Part shown: positions 11,461 to 23,306 of the stretch, piece by piece | Layout: every line of letters begins with the position of its first letter | Numbering within the stretch: position 1 is the first letter of the stretch | Origin: Phocoena phocoena | Lineage: Eukaryota; Chordata; Mammalia; Artiodactyla; Phocoenidae | Assembly: GCF_963924675.1 (NCBI RefSeq) | Contig: NC_089232.1 | Coordinates: 45,858,522-45,922,521, forward strand | Length of the DNA: 64,000 nt | Direction: 5' to 3' | Program-made: the position numbers and the translations under genes | The notes under the pieces: model-generated | Told to the model about the DNA's origin: nothing | Database searches by the model: none | Seen by the model: the letters and a program-made list of their open reading frames with translations, nothing else

Positions 11461-13861
11461 CCCACCCTAGGGATGGTGATTCAGTAGTTCTTGAGCCTTT
11501 CTTTCAAGCCTCCCCCACTCCCCATGCCCCCTCTCCCTTGCGATTCTGGTTATTGGTCAAGTTTGGGAAGTTTCACCCAAGATGGCAGGTGCCAAACATA
11601 GAGTATAATTTGGGGAATCAAATTACGATCTTGAAAATCAAAAGTCCACTTAAAATTTGATTGTGCAAGCTGAGAGGCTTTATTTTATTTTAATGACAAG
11701 CCTTGGATAGCTCTTTGGCCAGTTGTTCTGAGGTGGAATTCAATTTGCCCTTTGCCCTGTATTATAGAGCACTAATCTGGGTTCTGCGGGCTCAGTCTGC
11801 TATAAGGAGGAAGGGGGACTTGTTTTGCTTTCTGCTAGGAATGGGAGTGCCTTGAGTGTTTGTCTTCTTTCCCATGCAAAACTCAGATGACCCTTCTAGC
11901 TTTGGTAAATAGTCACTGACACTCCTGACTGAGGGAGGTACAGACTCAAGCAGCTTCTATGCCTCTTGAGACTGCTAAGAACGCTGTGTCATATTTGTTT
12001 TCTTAAGAAGTGGCCTCCCAAGATGTGAATCCTCAAGGCCCCTGTTTCCCCTGTCTTGTGGGTAAAACTTTAGGTTTTATCTTTTTTTTCTAATGCTGTA
12101 GCTCTGTCATCACCAAGACTCCTTCCAGGCCTGGGCCAGCCAGTGCTCAAAAAAAGTTCTGGGCAGCCCGATTCTGCTGCCCCCAGATCAAGCCCCGTTC
12201 CAAAGAGGAACACAGCCAGCCCTACACCTAGAGATACTTTCCAGTTGCTCTCACCTTTGGTAAAACCTCAGCTCCTTAAATAGCTTCTCTTTTGTTTTCC
12301 CTGATCAAAGAACTACTTTGTGTACCTCAGACTATATTTCATTGTCTCCTGCATTTTCTTGGGTTGAGGAAAACAATTCTGCTTCAATTAAGGAAATAGA
12401 GATTTCTAGGTTTTTCTAATTTTCTTTTATCTACTCAGTGTTCTGAGGGATAACAAGTTCTTTCATTTTGAAGAAACACTAAAGTTTCTCTGAAATTCTT
12501 TATCCTTCCAAGTATGATTTTCAGATAAATTGATGTATTCAATTTTCTCCTGTCCAGATGGTCACATTCAAAACTGCAATGCCATTCCTCTTGGAGATAA
12601 AATAGAAGGTTTTCGTAAGTGAAGTGGTTCCACTTTTATGAGTGGTCCTTTTCAATCAATTGAATCAGTAGCCACAGCTTGAGACCTGACCTAGGTAAAA
12701 TTGTAAAGTGGCTGGTGTCCACTACTTTTTGATTCAATGTGTATTTTTCCTCCTTGAAAAGCTAACTCATGCCCACAAAAGGATCTGACACTTATTAACA
12801 TTAAGGTGCAAATGTCTGTGCATCTTAACATAACAGTCTTCATGGGGCAATTTACATTTTAACATCCATCATACCAGAAGATCAGTAGTAGAATGTTGGT
12901 TATCAGCCAGCATGAGTGTTCCTAGGGCAACAGGAGCTCTAGTCCCTAAAATGCATAACTGTTGGAACTATGAGGCCTTCTGAGGTCTACCTGCTAGTTA
13001 GGATTCCCTAAGACATTCCAGGTGTTCTGGATTTTGAAGACTGAGGCATATATTCTATGAGCACCCTTTGTAGACAGAATCTATTTCAAGAGTTGGTTTG
13101 TTTTCCTTGATGTTCATTGTTCGTCTCTTGCAGATAACTGCCATATGCAATATTTTTACAGGCATGGAAGAAAACACAGTCCTAAATCTCTAATGGATCC
13201 CAGTACAGATACATTGGAAATAAGAATGAGGCTCTTGCCAGACTTGGGCTTCAGTCCTCGCTCCTTAGTTGAGGAGCTGACAGTTGTAATGGATGGTAAG
13301 AGACAAGATAATATTCAAGGAGCCAATTCTGGTTTCATTTTGTGCTTCATTGCTCATCTTGATTCTGTGCTGCCAGAAGTGAGGTGACTTAATATCCCTC
13401 CCACATGAGGATTACATTCTGTTTGCCATTTCTATAGAACCCATCCTTTTAAGAAGATTTACACCCCTCATTTCACATTTCAGGCCATGCTACAGAAAAG
13501 TCATTAGTGTTCCTAATTTGTGGATGGGGAATCTGAGATATTCTATTTTGGGGTCTAGTATGTTTCCCTTAACTATGTGTTTCTTTTCAAATTAGGGTAC
13601 ATGTACATTTTTAAAAATTATTACCATTAGTGGTTAACGTTGTATAGTACTTTAAACTTTCCAAATCATTTCTATATTGATTGTCTGTTGATCCCTCCAG
13701 ATGGAAGAAATGAGTTTGCACAAGGATCATAATGTTAGAAGATGCTATCTGGCTGTTAAAGAAAATAAAACAAGGAAAGGAGAGAAAGAGAGGCTGATTG
13801 TTCCCAGAGGTAGTTAAGTAGAGCAAAGTGAAGAGTGGGCTAGGGCTGAATATTTACCACA
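11461..13861. other. Unique non-coding DNA
   Basis: About 2.4 kb without a recognisable interspersed repeat. It contains the candidate exon at 13134-13295 and otherwise only short frames. A T run occurs at about 12083-12090. Confidence 0.45.
13134..13295 (+). other. Weak candidate exon (162 nt, phase 1-1), function unknown
   Basis: A pyrimidine-rich acceptor 'gttcgtctcttgcag' ends at 13133, and a strong donor 'gatg|gtaaga' starts at 13296. The 162-nt interval stays open in one frame, giving about 53 codons (beginning NCHMQYFYRHGRKHSP), and both splice junctions would be phase 1, so including it would not shift a reading frame. I do not recognise the peptide. The frame continues past the donor to a stop at 13385-13387. 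No neighbouring exon, promoter or poly(A) signal was identified, and chance occurrence of such a pattern in 64 kb is quite likely. It could be a cryptic or pseudo-exon. Confidence 0.15.
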
Positions 13862-14066
13862 AGAGCTATTATAGATTGAGTGGTTTCTGTGTGCTGGGCA
13901 CAGTGTGAAGCCCCACGTAGACTTTTTCCATTCATCTTAACAACAATCCTGTGTTGAAAATCCTATCATCCCTGTTGTATAGAGGAGGAATTTAGGCTTA
14001 GAGAAGTTAGAGAAGTCGCTCAAGGTTACATAGTTAATAAATGCTGGAGCCAGGATTGAAAGCCCA

Positions 14067-14098
<32 letters not shown>

Positions 14099-14320
14099 GC
14101 GGTATATGGGCCTCTCACTGTTGTGGCCTCTCCCGCTGCGGAGCACAGGCTCCGGACGCGCAGGCTCAGTGGCCATGGCTCACAGGCCCAGCCGCTCCGC
14201 GGCACGTGGGATCCTCCCGGATCGGGACACGAACCCGTGTCCCCTGCATCGGCAGGCGGACTCCCAACCACTGCGCCACCAGGGAAGCCCCAAAGCCCAA
14301 GTTCTTAACCATCATGCTCT
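13862..14320 (-). mobile_element. MIR SINE, antisense, split by a CHR SINE
   Basis: Antisense MIR signatures: 'tgtgctgggcacagtg', 'ttaacaacaatcctg', 'agaggaggaatttaggcttagagaag', 'ctggagccaggattgaaagcccaagttctt'. After the SINE insert (14074-14291) the element ends with 'aaccatcatgctctact'. Confidence 0.85.
14074..14291 (-). mobile_element. CHR-type SINE, short form, antisense, recent
   Basis: A long T run (the tail) is followed by 'gcggtatatgggcctctcac', a GC-rich CpG-bearing body, and 'ccaccagggaagcccc', the reverse of the tRNA-like head. A perfect 15-bp TSD 'aaagcccaagttctt' flanks it at 14059-14073 and 14292-14306. The many retained CpGs and long tail indicate a young insertion. Overlapping frames on both strands here are artefacts of the SINE. 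Confidence 0.95.
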
Positions 14321-14460
14321 ACTTCTTATATTATTTGAGTCCTGTAACAAACTCTACTTGGTCTTGCTCTTTGTTTACCAAGCACAGACTAGGCTAGCTG
14401 AGACATATTTGTCATTACAAATTAATAAATTCCTTTTCTGATTTAATTTTAAAAAATGAT

Positions 14461-14716
14461 AGCTGAACTTTAGTGAGTGCTTAGTACGTGCCAAGCTTTG
14501 TTTTGAGCCCTTTGCATGTATTGACTCATTTAGTCATCACGACCATCTTTGAGGATGTTACTATTACTATCTCCATTTTACACACGAGGAAATATAGCCC
14601 AGAGAGGTTCAGTACTTGGCCCAAGGTAGCACAGCCAGCAGGTAGGGGAGTTGGAGTTTGAATCTAGGCAGTCTGGCCTCAGTGTCTCAGCTCACAACCA
14701 CTCTTCTATACTGGCT
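14461..14716 (-). mobile_element. MIR SINE, antisense, nearly full length
   Basis: Runs 'tgagtgcttagtacgtgccaag', 'ttgactcatttagtcatcac', 'ctccattttacacacgaggaaa', 'cagagaggttcagtacttggccc', 'agcacagccagcaggta', 'gaatctaggcagtctgg', 'cttctatactggct'. It is the second MIR in the same orientation within 150 bp of the first. Confidence 0.9.
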
Positions 14717-16716
14717 ATAAGCGAGTGGGTGTTACGAGCCTGGGTTATGCAAGTCCTTTTTAGAAAACAGTCTACTCATGGTGTGATGGCACATTTGGTG
14801 TCTGAGCCTGCAAGTCCAGTATTCAAACCCTGGGCCTGGAAATATTCATTAAACTAAAGAATGTCACCCTGTGAGGTTTCTTAGGAGACAGCCTGCTGGT
14901 TTCCCTGGAGATAACCCTGAACCCACAGTTGGCCATCTTTTAAAACACTACACACATGCTCTATGGGAGATAATGAATGAAAATTATGTACTGCAGATGT
15001 GGTGCTGTAGGGCCCCAGAAGGAAGTCAGCAGCAGGAGAGGTAGAGACAGCTTCACTTGGCTGGAGGTGTCTGAGTGGAAAGGGAAGGAATGAGGCATGA
15101 GGAGAGGATGAAGCAAAGGTGAATGGGGATGGGGGAGATGGGTGTGAGAGAAGGGTCACCTCTCTTAAGAGCAGGGAGAACAGGTGAACAGGAAAAGAGA
15201 GGCTGGATCATGGAGAGAGCTGAGAGTTCACAAGTGATGTTGGAGATCACAAGGTGCTAATGTCAAGATGAAAGGGGCGTTCAAGGGAGATGCTCTGGTG
15301 GGAAGGTCTGGAGGTGTGTTTTGGGAGAGCAAGTCATTTGCTTGAGATGTTCAATGTAAGATGTAAGTTTAGAAACATGAGAATAGGAATGCAGGTTGAA
15401 ATGCTGGAACTGTCTTTATTTCATTTTATTTTCTCTTTGTCACATGGTTATGAATTTTCTGAGGTTAAACCAGTGTGGGAGAGGAAGGTCTGGAATAGAA
15501 ACAGAGGTATCCTGAATGCCAAAGTAGGAAGAGCCACTTTCCCTACCTCCCTTTGGGAGGATTTCATTGGGTCTGTGTGCCCAGTGGGTACATCAAGCCT
15601 TGCTTTTATATGACAAACAAATGTTTGTACAGCAATTTAGTGTACCCTAATTTAGTTCTAATGGGCCGCCAGCCCTTCACTTCTAGCTCTTCTGTATCAC
15701 TCCCAGGGTTGCACTGAGAACTGCTCATAATGGATGGGGCATTCTCTGCCTCAGGGCTTCTGAAGGGAGACCCATGGGAAGGATCAGCTCAGTGACAGTT
15801 TGAACTTGTGCTGTGGAGGAGGGGACAATGTCATTTTGTTTTTGAAATGGGTCCCAGGAACATAGTGCGCTTAACTCTCCTCTCAGTATCTTGCTGGCTG
15901 GCTGGGATGTGGAGTCTGCTCCTCTCTCCCACTCCTTCGTGTTCCTTCAGGCTTGTAGTCAGAGAATCAGGATCTTTCTGGAAAGACTATGCAGACCTGT
16001 TAGAACAGACTTCTCCTGGTTTCACGCTGTCCTTTCACCTCTCTGACTGCCCCTTTGCAGTAGTTTTTTCCTGGCACCTCTATGTGTACACATTCTAAAT
16101 GCTGGCATTTATCTATCCAGGGTTCTAGCCTCAGCCATCTCCTCCCCCCTTCCCACTCACACTCTCAGCGTGAACGCCTTTAGAACCATCCTTCACCCAT
16201 GTGTCCATGGCTTTCATGGCTATATCTCTCTCTAGTCCAGAATGCTCTTTTAATGCATGGCGGAATAGGACTGGGGATCAGGAAAGCTGTTCCCAAGTCA
16301 TCACAGGATCAGTCACCTTTGTTATTTTCAGGGTCAAAGACTGCAGCCCCAACTTTGCCTGAGCACTACAAAATAAATGGCCATGATTATTGGTGGTGGT
16401 AGTGGGTGGGGGTGGAATATGAGAAAATAGAGATAAATCAGTGTGAATCCATTTCCAACACTGGAAAGACAACAGCCAATGCCTGCCCTGCTCTTTGCAA
16501 AGGAGGCATATTGTGCTCAAATGGAACATATCTGAGTGTTCTTATCAGTACGTCCTTTGATAGAAATTAGATCAGTGGGCCATCTCACTGACTCTACCCT
16601 GTCCTGTAAAAGGGCCACTGTGACACAGACAACCAATCAACAAAATGTTAGCTCTAGAAATTCTTCAGTAAACATTTAATCTTCTTTCCTACAGCATTTG
16701 TAAACATCATTTTATG
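14717..16716. other. Unique DNA, in part purine-rich
   Basis: No repeat family was recognised. 15060-15260 is strongly purine-rich on the plus strand and contains the 26-bp segment (15070-15095) that recurs at 18379-18404. A short G/T-rich (tgg) tract lies near 16390-16413. Frames here (for example 15290-15613, 107 codons) show no recognisable domain. Confidence 0.5.
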
Positions 16717-16782
16717 AACTATAACATATATACACACATATATACACATGTATACACACATAGATATATATAATATATATTA
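16717..16782. repeat. AT/CA-rich simple sequence
   Basis: Imperfect TATACACA/TATATA repeats, probably an eroded alternating purine-pyrimidine microsatellite. Confidence 0.85.
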
Positions 16783-17455
16783 GCTTGATGAATTTTTACC
16801 AAATAAACATACCAATATTACTATCGCTCAGGTTAAAAACTACATTATTACAACCCTATAAACTTCCCCCTTGCTCTCTCCCAGTCGTTACCGTTTCCCA
16901 AAAGGTAACCTATTCTGTCTTTATATAGGATTTATGTTGGTGGATTCATAGAGCTTTTAATCTTTTGTGCCTGGATTCTGTCTTTCAACATTATGCTTTT
17001 AAGATTTTTATGTGTTGTTTTGAATAGCTGTAGTTAATTCATTTTTAGTCTGAATATAACACAATATATTTATCCTGTTTGCTGTTGAGGGACATATGTA
17101 CTGTTTTCAGTTTCTGGCTATTTCACATAATGTGCCATGAGCATCTGTGCAAGTGTCTGGTGCTCACAAGCACGTATTTCTGTGAGCTGTATAACTTGAA
17201 GTGAAAATGCTGGGTCAAAGGATGTGCATAACTTCAGACTGAGTGGATAATGACAAACTTTCCCAAAGTGGTTGCACAGTTTGCATCCATACCAGCAATG
17301 CTGGAGAGTTTTCATTATTCTATATCCCCACAAATACGTGCTATTCTCTGTTTTGGAACAGCAACAACTAATAGCCAATATAATGGTGTGTAATGATATA
17401 CCACTGTGGTTTTAAAGTGAATTTTCCTAATCACTAATGATGTTGAATAGTATTT

Positions 17456-17841
17456 ATCGTGGTCTGAGTGCGGGTTGGAAGAAGAATTTCCAGACACGAA
17501 GTATTTTAGAAAAGAGTGAGTTTCTTGAGAACAAAGAACAGAGTTAGTGAGGGGTGCTGCAAATACAGCGGGCGGACTTCCCGATCCTCTTTGTGAGCTA
17601 GTAGCCAACTTTTATAGCCTTAGGACAAAGAGAATTCCTGCTGGCAAGATGGCATTAGGTCATTCTTGTCAGGATGCTATGAGGTTACTACATGGTGATT
17701 ATTTTGCTTAATACGGAGTCGGGGGGCTGTCCGGTTTAGATTAGGAGAGCCCATGGCAACAGTTGCAGTGGGGGCTTGGTTAAATCTGGAATTTTTGTCC
17801 TGTGTCCTTGATACAGTGTGTCCTTGATGTAGGGCTCAACA
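17456..17841. mobile_element. LTR-like insertion (possible endogenous retrovirus solo LTR)
   Basis: A ~386-bp block foreign to the L1 around it, flanked by 'gtattt' at 17450-17455 and 17842-17847 (with one more matching base possible). It ends '...gggctcaaca' in CA as LTRs do, but the other end reads 'atcgtgg' and lacks a clean TG. It contains 'acttttatagccttaggac', a possible TATA-like element. The family was not recognised and no coding sequence is present. The TSD length suits a retroviral LTR. Confidence 0.5.
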
Positions 17842-17915
17842 GTATTTCATAAGTTTATCAGTTATTTGGATGTCCTCTTTTATGCCTTTTGTCAATTATT
17901 TAAAACTGGTTGCTG

Positions 17916-18135
17916 AATGTAAAATGGATGGCTAGTGGGAAGCTATAGCACAGGGAGATCAGCTTGATGCTTTGTGATGACATAGAGGGGTGGGATAGGG
18001 AGGGTGGGAGGGAGAAGCAAGAGGGAGGGGATATGGGGATACATGTATACGTATAGCTGATTCACTTTGTTGTACAGCAGAAACTAACACAACATTGTAA
18101 AGCAATTATACTCTAATAAAGATACAAAAAAATAC
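17916..18135 (+). mobile_element. Young cetacean-type L1 3' end, 5'-truncated
   Basis: About 220 bp, from 'aatgtaaaatggatggctagtgg' through 'ggtgggatagggaggg' to 'ctctaataaagatac' plus A tail. The perfect 12-bp TSD 'aactggttgctg' is at 17904-17915 and 18136-18147. It is nested in the ancient antisense L1. Confidence 0.92.
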
Positions 18136-18429
18136 AACTGGTTGCTGTTTTTTCTTATTGATTTACAGTGGTGCTTTATATATTTGAAATATAAGTCCTT
18201 TGTCTAATATATGGCTTGCAAACATCTTCTACTTTTCACTCCTAAAGTTGGCTTCTGATAAACAGAATAATGTAGTCTTTATGATCTTTCCCTCTAGGCT
18301 TATTGCTCTTTATGCTCTGTTTAAGAAAGGTTATAAAGATGTCTTATGCTATCATCTAGTTACCTTATATTTTTACCTTCTGAGTGGAAAGGGAAGGAAT
18401 GAGGATCTAATTTGGATCTATCTGGAGTT

Positions 18430-18432
<3 letters not shown>

Positions 18433-18474
<42 letters not shown>
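18433..18474. repeat. (GT)21 microsatellite
   Basis: A pure 42-bp GT array inside the old antisense L1. It sits where that L1 has a naturally GT-rich 'tgtgtatggtgtg' stretch, a common seed for such arrays. Confidence 0.95.
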
Positions 18475-18476
<2 letters not shown>

Positions 18477-19444
18477 CCTATGTGATAGAGATTAAGATTC
18501 ATTTTTTAAAATATGGATGTCTCATTCACCCAAGAAATACTTAATGTAAAGATCATACTTTCCCATCACTCTACCAATGTCATTGTTCTTCAAGATTGCT
18601 GTGACTATTGTAGAGCCCTTGAATTTTCATATCAATTTTAGAATCACCTTGTCATTTTAAATTAAAAAATTTCAGGAGAACTTTGAATGGGATTGTATGA
18701 GATCTATAGCTCAATATGGAGGAAAACAGACATCTTTGCAACACTGAGTCTTCCATTACTTAATTAGGAAATTTCTCTCTACATCTTTAGTTTCTCTCAG
18801 TAATGCTTCTGTGCTTTCTATATTGAGCTTTGAACATCTTTCATTCGATTTATTTCTTTGTATTCCTTTTCTAGGTATAAGTATCATTTAAAAATAGTGT
18901 CATGTTAAAAAGTTTCATTTTCAAATTCTTTTTGAATGATATGTAAAAATACAATTTGTTTTGGTATCTCAATGATTTTGCTAAATTCACTTATTAATTC
19001 TAATAGATCACATATATTCTTTTAGGTTTCTGTATTATTATGTCACCTGTGTCATCTTCCGTTCCATTTGTTTTTTTTTTTTTTACATCTTTATTGGAGT
19101 ATAATTGCTTTACAATGGTGTGTTAGTTTCTGCTTCATAACAAAGTGAATCAGTTATACATATACATATGTTTCCATATCTCTTCCCTCTTGCGTCTCCC
19201 TCCCTCCCACCCTCCCTATCCCACCCCTCCAGGCGGTCACAAATCACTGAGCTGATCTCCCTGTGCTATGCGGCTGCTTCCCACTAGCTATCTGCTTTAC
19301 CTTTGGTAGTGTATATATGTCCATGCCTCTCTCGCGCTTTGTCACAGCTCACCCTTCCCCCACCCCATATCCTCAAGTCCATTCTCTAGTAGGTCTGTGT
19401 CTTTATTCCTGTCTTACCCCTAGGTTCTTCATGACATTTTTTTC

Positions 19445-22400
19445 TTAAATTCCATATATATGTGTTAGCATACGGTATTTGTCTTTTTCTTTCTGACTTA
19501 CTTCACTCTGTATGACAGACTCTAGGTCTATCCATCTCATTACAAATAACTCAATTTCATTTCTTTTTAAGGCTGAGTAATATTCCATTGTGTATATGTG
19601 CCACATCTTCTTTATCCATTCGTCCGATGATGGGCGCTTAGGTTCTTTCCATCTCCGGGCTATTGTAAATAGAGCTGCAATGAACATTTTGGTACATGAC
19701 TCTTTTTGAATTTTGGTTTTCTCAGGGTATATGCCCAGTAGTGGGATTGCTGGGTCGTATGGTAATTCTATTTGTAGTTTTTTAAGGAACCTCCATACTG
19801 TTCTCCATAGTGGCTGAACCAATTCACATTCCCACCAGCAGTGCAAGAGTGTCCCCTTTTCTCCACACCCTCTTCAGCATTTATTGTTTCTAGATTTTTT
19901 GATGATGGCCATTCTGACTGGTGTGAGATGATATCTCATTGTAGTTTTGATTTGCATTTCTCTAATGATTAATGATGTTGAGCATTCTTTCATGTGTTTG
20001 TTGGCAGTCTGTATATCTTCTTTGGAGAAATGTCTATTTAGATCTTCTGCCCATGTTTGGATTGGGTTGTTTGGTTTTCTGTTATTGAACTGCATGAGCT
20101 GCTTATAAATTTTGGAGATTAATCCTTTGTCAGTTGCTTCATCTGCAAATATTTTCTCCCATTCTGAGGGTTGTCTTTTGGTCTTGTTTATGGTTTCCTT
20201 TGCTGTGCAAAAGCTTTGAAGTTTCATTAGGTCCCATTTGTTTATTTTTGTTTTTATTTCCATTTCTCTAGGAAGTGGGTCAAAAAGGATCTTGCTGTGA
20301 TTTATGGCATAGAGTGTTCTATGTTTTCCTCTAAGAGTTTGATAGTCTCTGGCCTTACATTTAGGTCTTTAATCCATTTTGAGCTTATTTTTGTGTATGG
20401 TGTTAGGGAGTGATCTAATCTCATACTTTTACATGTACCTGTCCAGTTTTCCCAGCCCCATTACTGAAGAGGCTGTCCTTTCTCCACTATACATTCCTGC
20501 CTCTTTTATCAAAGATAAGGTGACCATATGTGCGTGGGTTTATCTCTGGGCTTTCTATCCTGTTCCATTGATCTATCTTTCAGTTTTTGTGCCAGTACCA
20601 TACTGTCTTGATTACTGTAGCTTTGTAGTATAGTCTGAAGTCAGGGAGCCTGATTCCTCCAGCTCCATTTTTCATTCTCAAGATTGCTTTGGCTATTCGG
20701 GGTCTTTTGTGTTTCCATACAAATTGTGAAAATTTTTGTTCTAGTTCTGTGAAAAATGCCAGTGGAAGTTTGATAGGGATTGCATTGAATCTGTAGATTG
20801 CTTTGGGTGGTAGAGTCATTTTCACAATGTTGATTCTTCCAATCCAAGAACATGGTATATCTCTCCATCTATTTGTATCATCTTTAATTTCTTTCATCAG
20901 TGTCTTATAATTTTCTGCATACAGGTCTTTTTGTCTCCTTAGGTAGGTTTATTCCTAGATATTTTATTCTTTTTGTTGCAATGGTAAATGGGAGTGTTTT
21001 CTTGATTTCACTTTCAGATTTTTCATCATTAGTGTATTAGGAATGCCAGAGATTTCTGTGCATTAATTTTGTATCCTGCTACTTTAAGAAATTCATTGAT
21101 TAGCTCTACTAGTTTTCTGGTAGCATCTTTAGGGTTCTCTATGTATAGTATCATGTCATCTGCAAACAGTGACAGCTTTACTTCTTCTTTTCTGATTTGG
21201 ATTCCTTTTCTTCTCTGATTGCTGTGGCTAAAACTTCCAAAACTATGTTGAATAAGAGTGGTGAGAGTGGGCAACCTTGTCTTGTTCCTGATCTTAGTGG
21301 AAATGCTTTCAGTTTTTCACCATTGAGGATGATGTTGGCTGTGGGTTTGTCATATGTGGCCTTTATTATGTTGAGGAAAGTTCCCTCCATGCCTACTTTC
21401 TGCAGGGTTTTATCATAAATGGGTGTTGAATTTCGTTGAAAGCTTTCTCTGCATCTATTGAGATGATCATATGGTTTTTCTCCTTCAATTTGTTAATATG
21501 GTGTATCACATTGATTGATTTACGTATATTGAAGAATCCTTGCATTCCTGGAATAAACCCCACTTGATCATGATGTATGATCCTTTTAATGTGCTGTTAG
21601 ATTCTGTTTGCTAGTATTTTGTTGAGGAATTTTGCATCTATGTTCATCAGTGATATTGGCCTGTAGTTTTCTTTCTTTGTGACATCCTTGTCTGGTTTTG
21701 GTATCAGGGTGATGGTGGCCTTGTAGAATGAGTTTGGGAGTGCTCCTCCCTCTGCTATATTTTGGAAGAGTTTGAGAAGGATAGGTGTTAGCTCTTCTCT
21801 ACATGTTTGACAGAATTTGCCTGTGAAGCCATCTGGTCCTGGGCTTTTGTTTGTTGGAAGATTTTTAATCACAGTTTCAATTTCAGTGCTTGTGTTTGGT
21901 CTGTTCATTTTTTCTATTTCTTCCTGATTTAGTCATTGCAGGTTGTGCATTTCTAAGAATTTGTCCATTTCTTCCAGGTTGTCCACTTTATTGGCATAGA
22001 GTTGCTTGTAGTAATCTCTCACGATCTTTTGTATTTCTGCAGTGTCAGTTGTTACTTCTCCTTTTTCATTTTTAATTCTATTGATTTGAGTCTTCCCCCT
22101 TTTTTTCTTGATGAGTCTGGCTAATGGTTTATCTATTTTGTTTATCTTCTCAAAGAACCAGCTTTTATTTTTATTGATCTTTGCTATCGTTTCCTTCATT
22201 TGTTTTTCATTTGTTTCTGATCTGATTTTTATGATTTCTTTCCTTCTGCTAACTTTGGGGTTTTTTTGTTCTTCTTTCTCTAATTGTTTTAGGTGCAAGG
22301 TTAGGTTGTTTATTCGAGATGTTTCCTGTTTCATAAGGTAGGATTGTATTGCTATAAACTTCCCTCTTAGAACTGCTTTTGCTGCATCCCATAGATTTTG

Positions 22401-23248
22401 GGTCGTTGTGTCTCCATTGTCATTTGTTTCTAGGTTTTTTTAAATTTCCTCTTTGATTTCTTCAATGATCACTTCGTTATTAAGTAGTGTATTGTTTAGC
22501 CTCCATGTGTTTGTATTTTTTACAGATCTTTTCCTGTAAATGATATCTAGTCTCAGAGCATTGTGGTCAGAAAAGATACTTGATACAATTTCAAGTTTCT
22601 TAAACTTACCTATGCTTGATTTGTGACCCAAGATATGATGTATCCTGGAGAATGTTCCATGAGCACTAGAGAAAAATGTGTATTCTGTTGTTTTTGGATG
22701 GAGTGTCCTATAAATATCAATTAAGTCCATCTTGTTTAATGTATCCTTTAAAGCTTGTGCCTCCTTATTTATTTTCATTTTAGATGATCTGTCCATTGGT
22801 GAAAGCGGGGTTTTAAAGTCCCCAGTATGAATGTTTTACTGTCAATTTCCCCTTTTATGGCTGTTAGTATTTGCCTTATGTATTGAGGTGCTCCTATGTT
22901 GGGTGCATAAATATTTACAATTGTTATATCTTCTTCTTGGATCGATCCCTTGATCATTATGTAGTGTTCTTCTCTGTCTCTTCTAATAGTCTTTATTTTA
23001 AAGTCTATTTTGTCTGATATGAGAATTGCTACTCTAGCTTTCTTTTGGTTTCCATTTGCATGAAATATCTTCTTCCATCCCCTTACTTTCAGCCTGTATG
23101 TGTCTCTAAGTCTGAAGTGGGTCTCTTGTAGACAGCAAATATATGGGTCTTGTTTTTGTATCCATTCAGCCAATCTCTGTCTTTTGGTGGGAGCATTTAG
23201 TCCATTTACATTTAAGGTAATTATCGATATGTATGTTCCTATTCCCAT
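19445..23248 (-). pseudogene. L1 ORF2 (endonuclease–reverse transcriptase), inactivated
   Basis: ORF2p normally nicks target DNA and reverse-transcribes L1 RNA at the nick. Span and order match a complete ~1,270-codon ORF2. An N-terminal apurinic-type endonuclease domain starts at 23248 with 'ISIITLNVNGLNAPTKRQR' and keeps 'CCLQETH'. The reverse transcriptase follows, with 'SPGPDGF' (21597-21908), '[15 protein letters not shown]' (21178-21390) and the catalytic FADD at about 21155-21166, and then a C-terminal part with 'ALFTIARRWKEPKRPSSDE' (19445-19846). The frame is broken many times. One break, an apparent single-base loss in the G run at the GDFN endonuclease motif (about 22811-22824), destroys an active-site aspartate and shifts frame. 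Later breaks separate the RT pieces. The reading is based on frame changes between adjoining fragments. Confidence 0.9.
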
Positions 23249-23306
23249 TTTCTAAATTGTTTTGGGTTCGTTATTGTAGGTCTTTTCCTTCTCTTGTGTT
23301 TCTTGC

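Larger units (their letters stand above)
16783..19070 (-). mobile_element. Ancient L1 (L1M type), antisense, with several later insertions
   Basis: Antisense L1 3' UTR and ORF2 features: 'aagtgaaaatgctgggtcaaa', 'cccaaagtggttgcacagttt', 'ctaatcactaatgatgttgaatag', 'gatttacagtggtgctttat', 'aagattgctgtgactat', 'tgaatgggattgtatgagat', 'aattctaatagatcacata'. It is interrupted by an LTR-like insert (17456-17841), a young L1 tail (17916-18135) and a GT array. It stops abruptly at the T tail of the full-length L1 and does not resume at 26243. No intact frame remains. Confidence 0.8.

Noticed and set aside
14026..14441. Cluster of overlapping frames of 61-118 codons on both strands
   Set aside because: All run through the CHR SINE and its T tail, which is GC-rich and naturally stop-poor.
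18433..18474. Regular array considered as a possible CRISPR or structured repeat array
   Set aside because: It is a plain dinucleotide microsatellite. This is mammalian nuclear DNA and no spacer-repeat alternation exists anywhere in the window.
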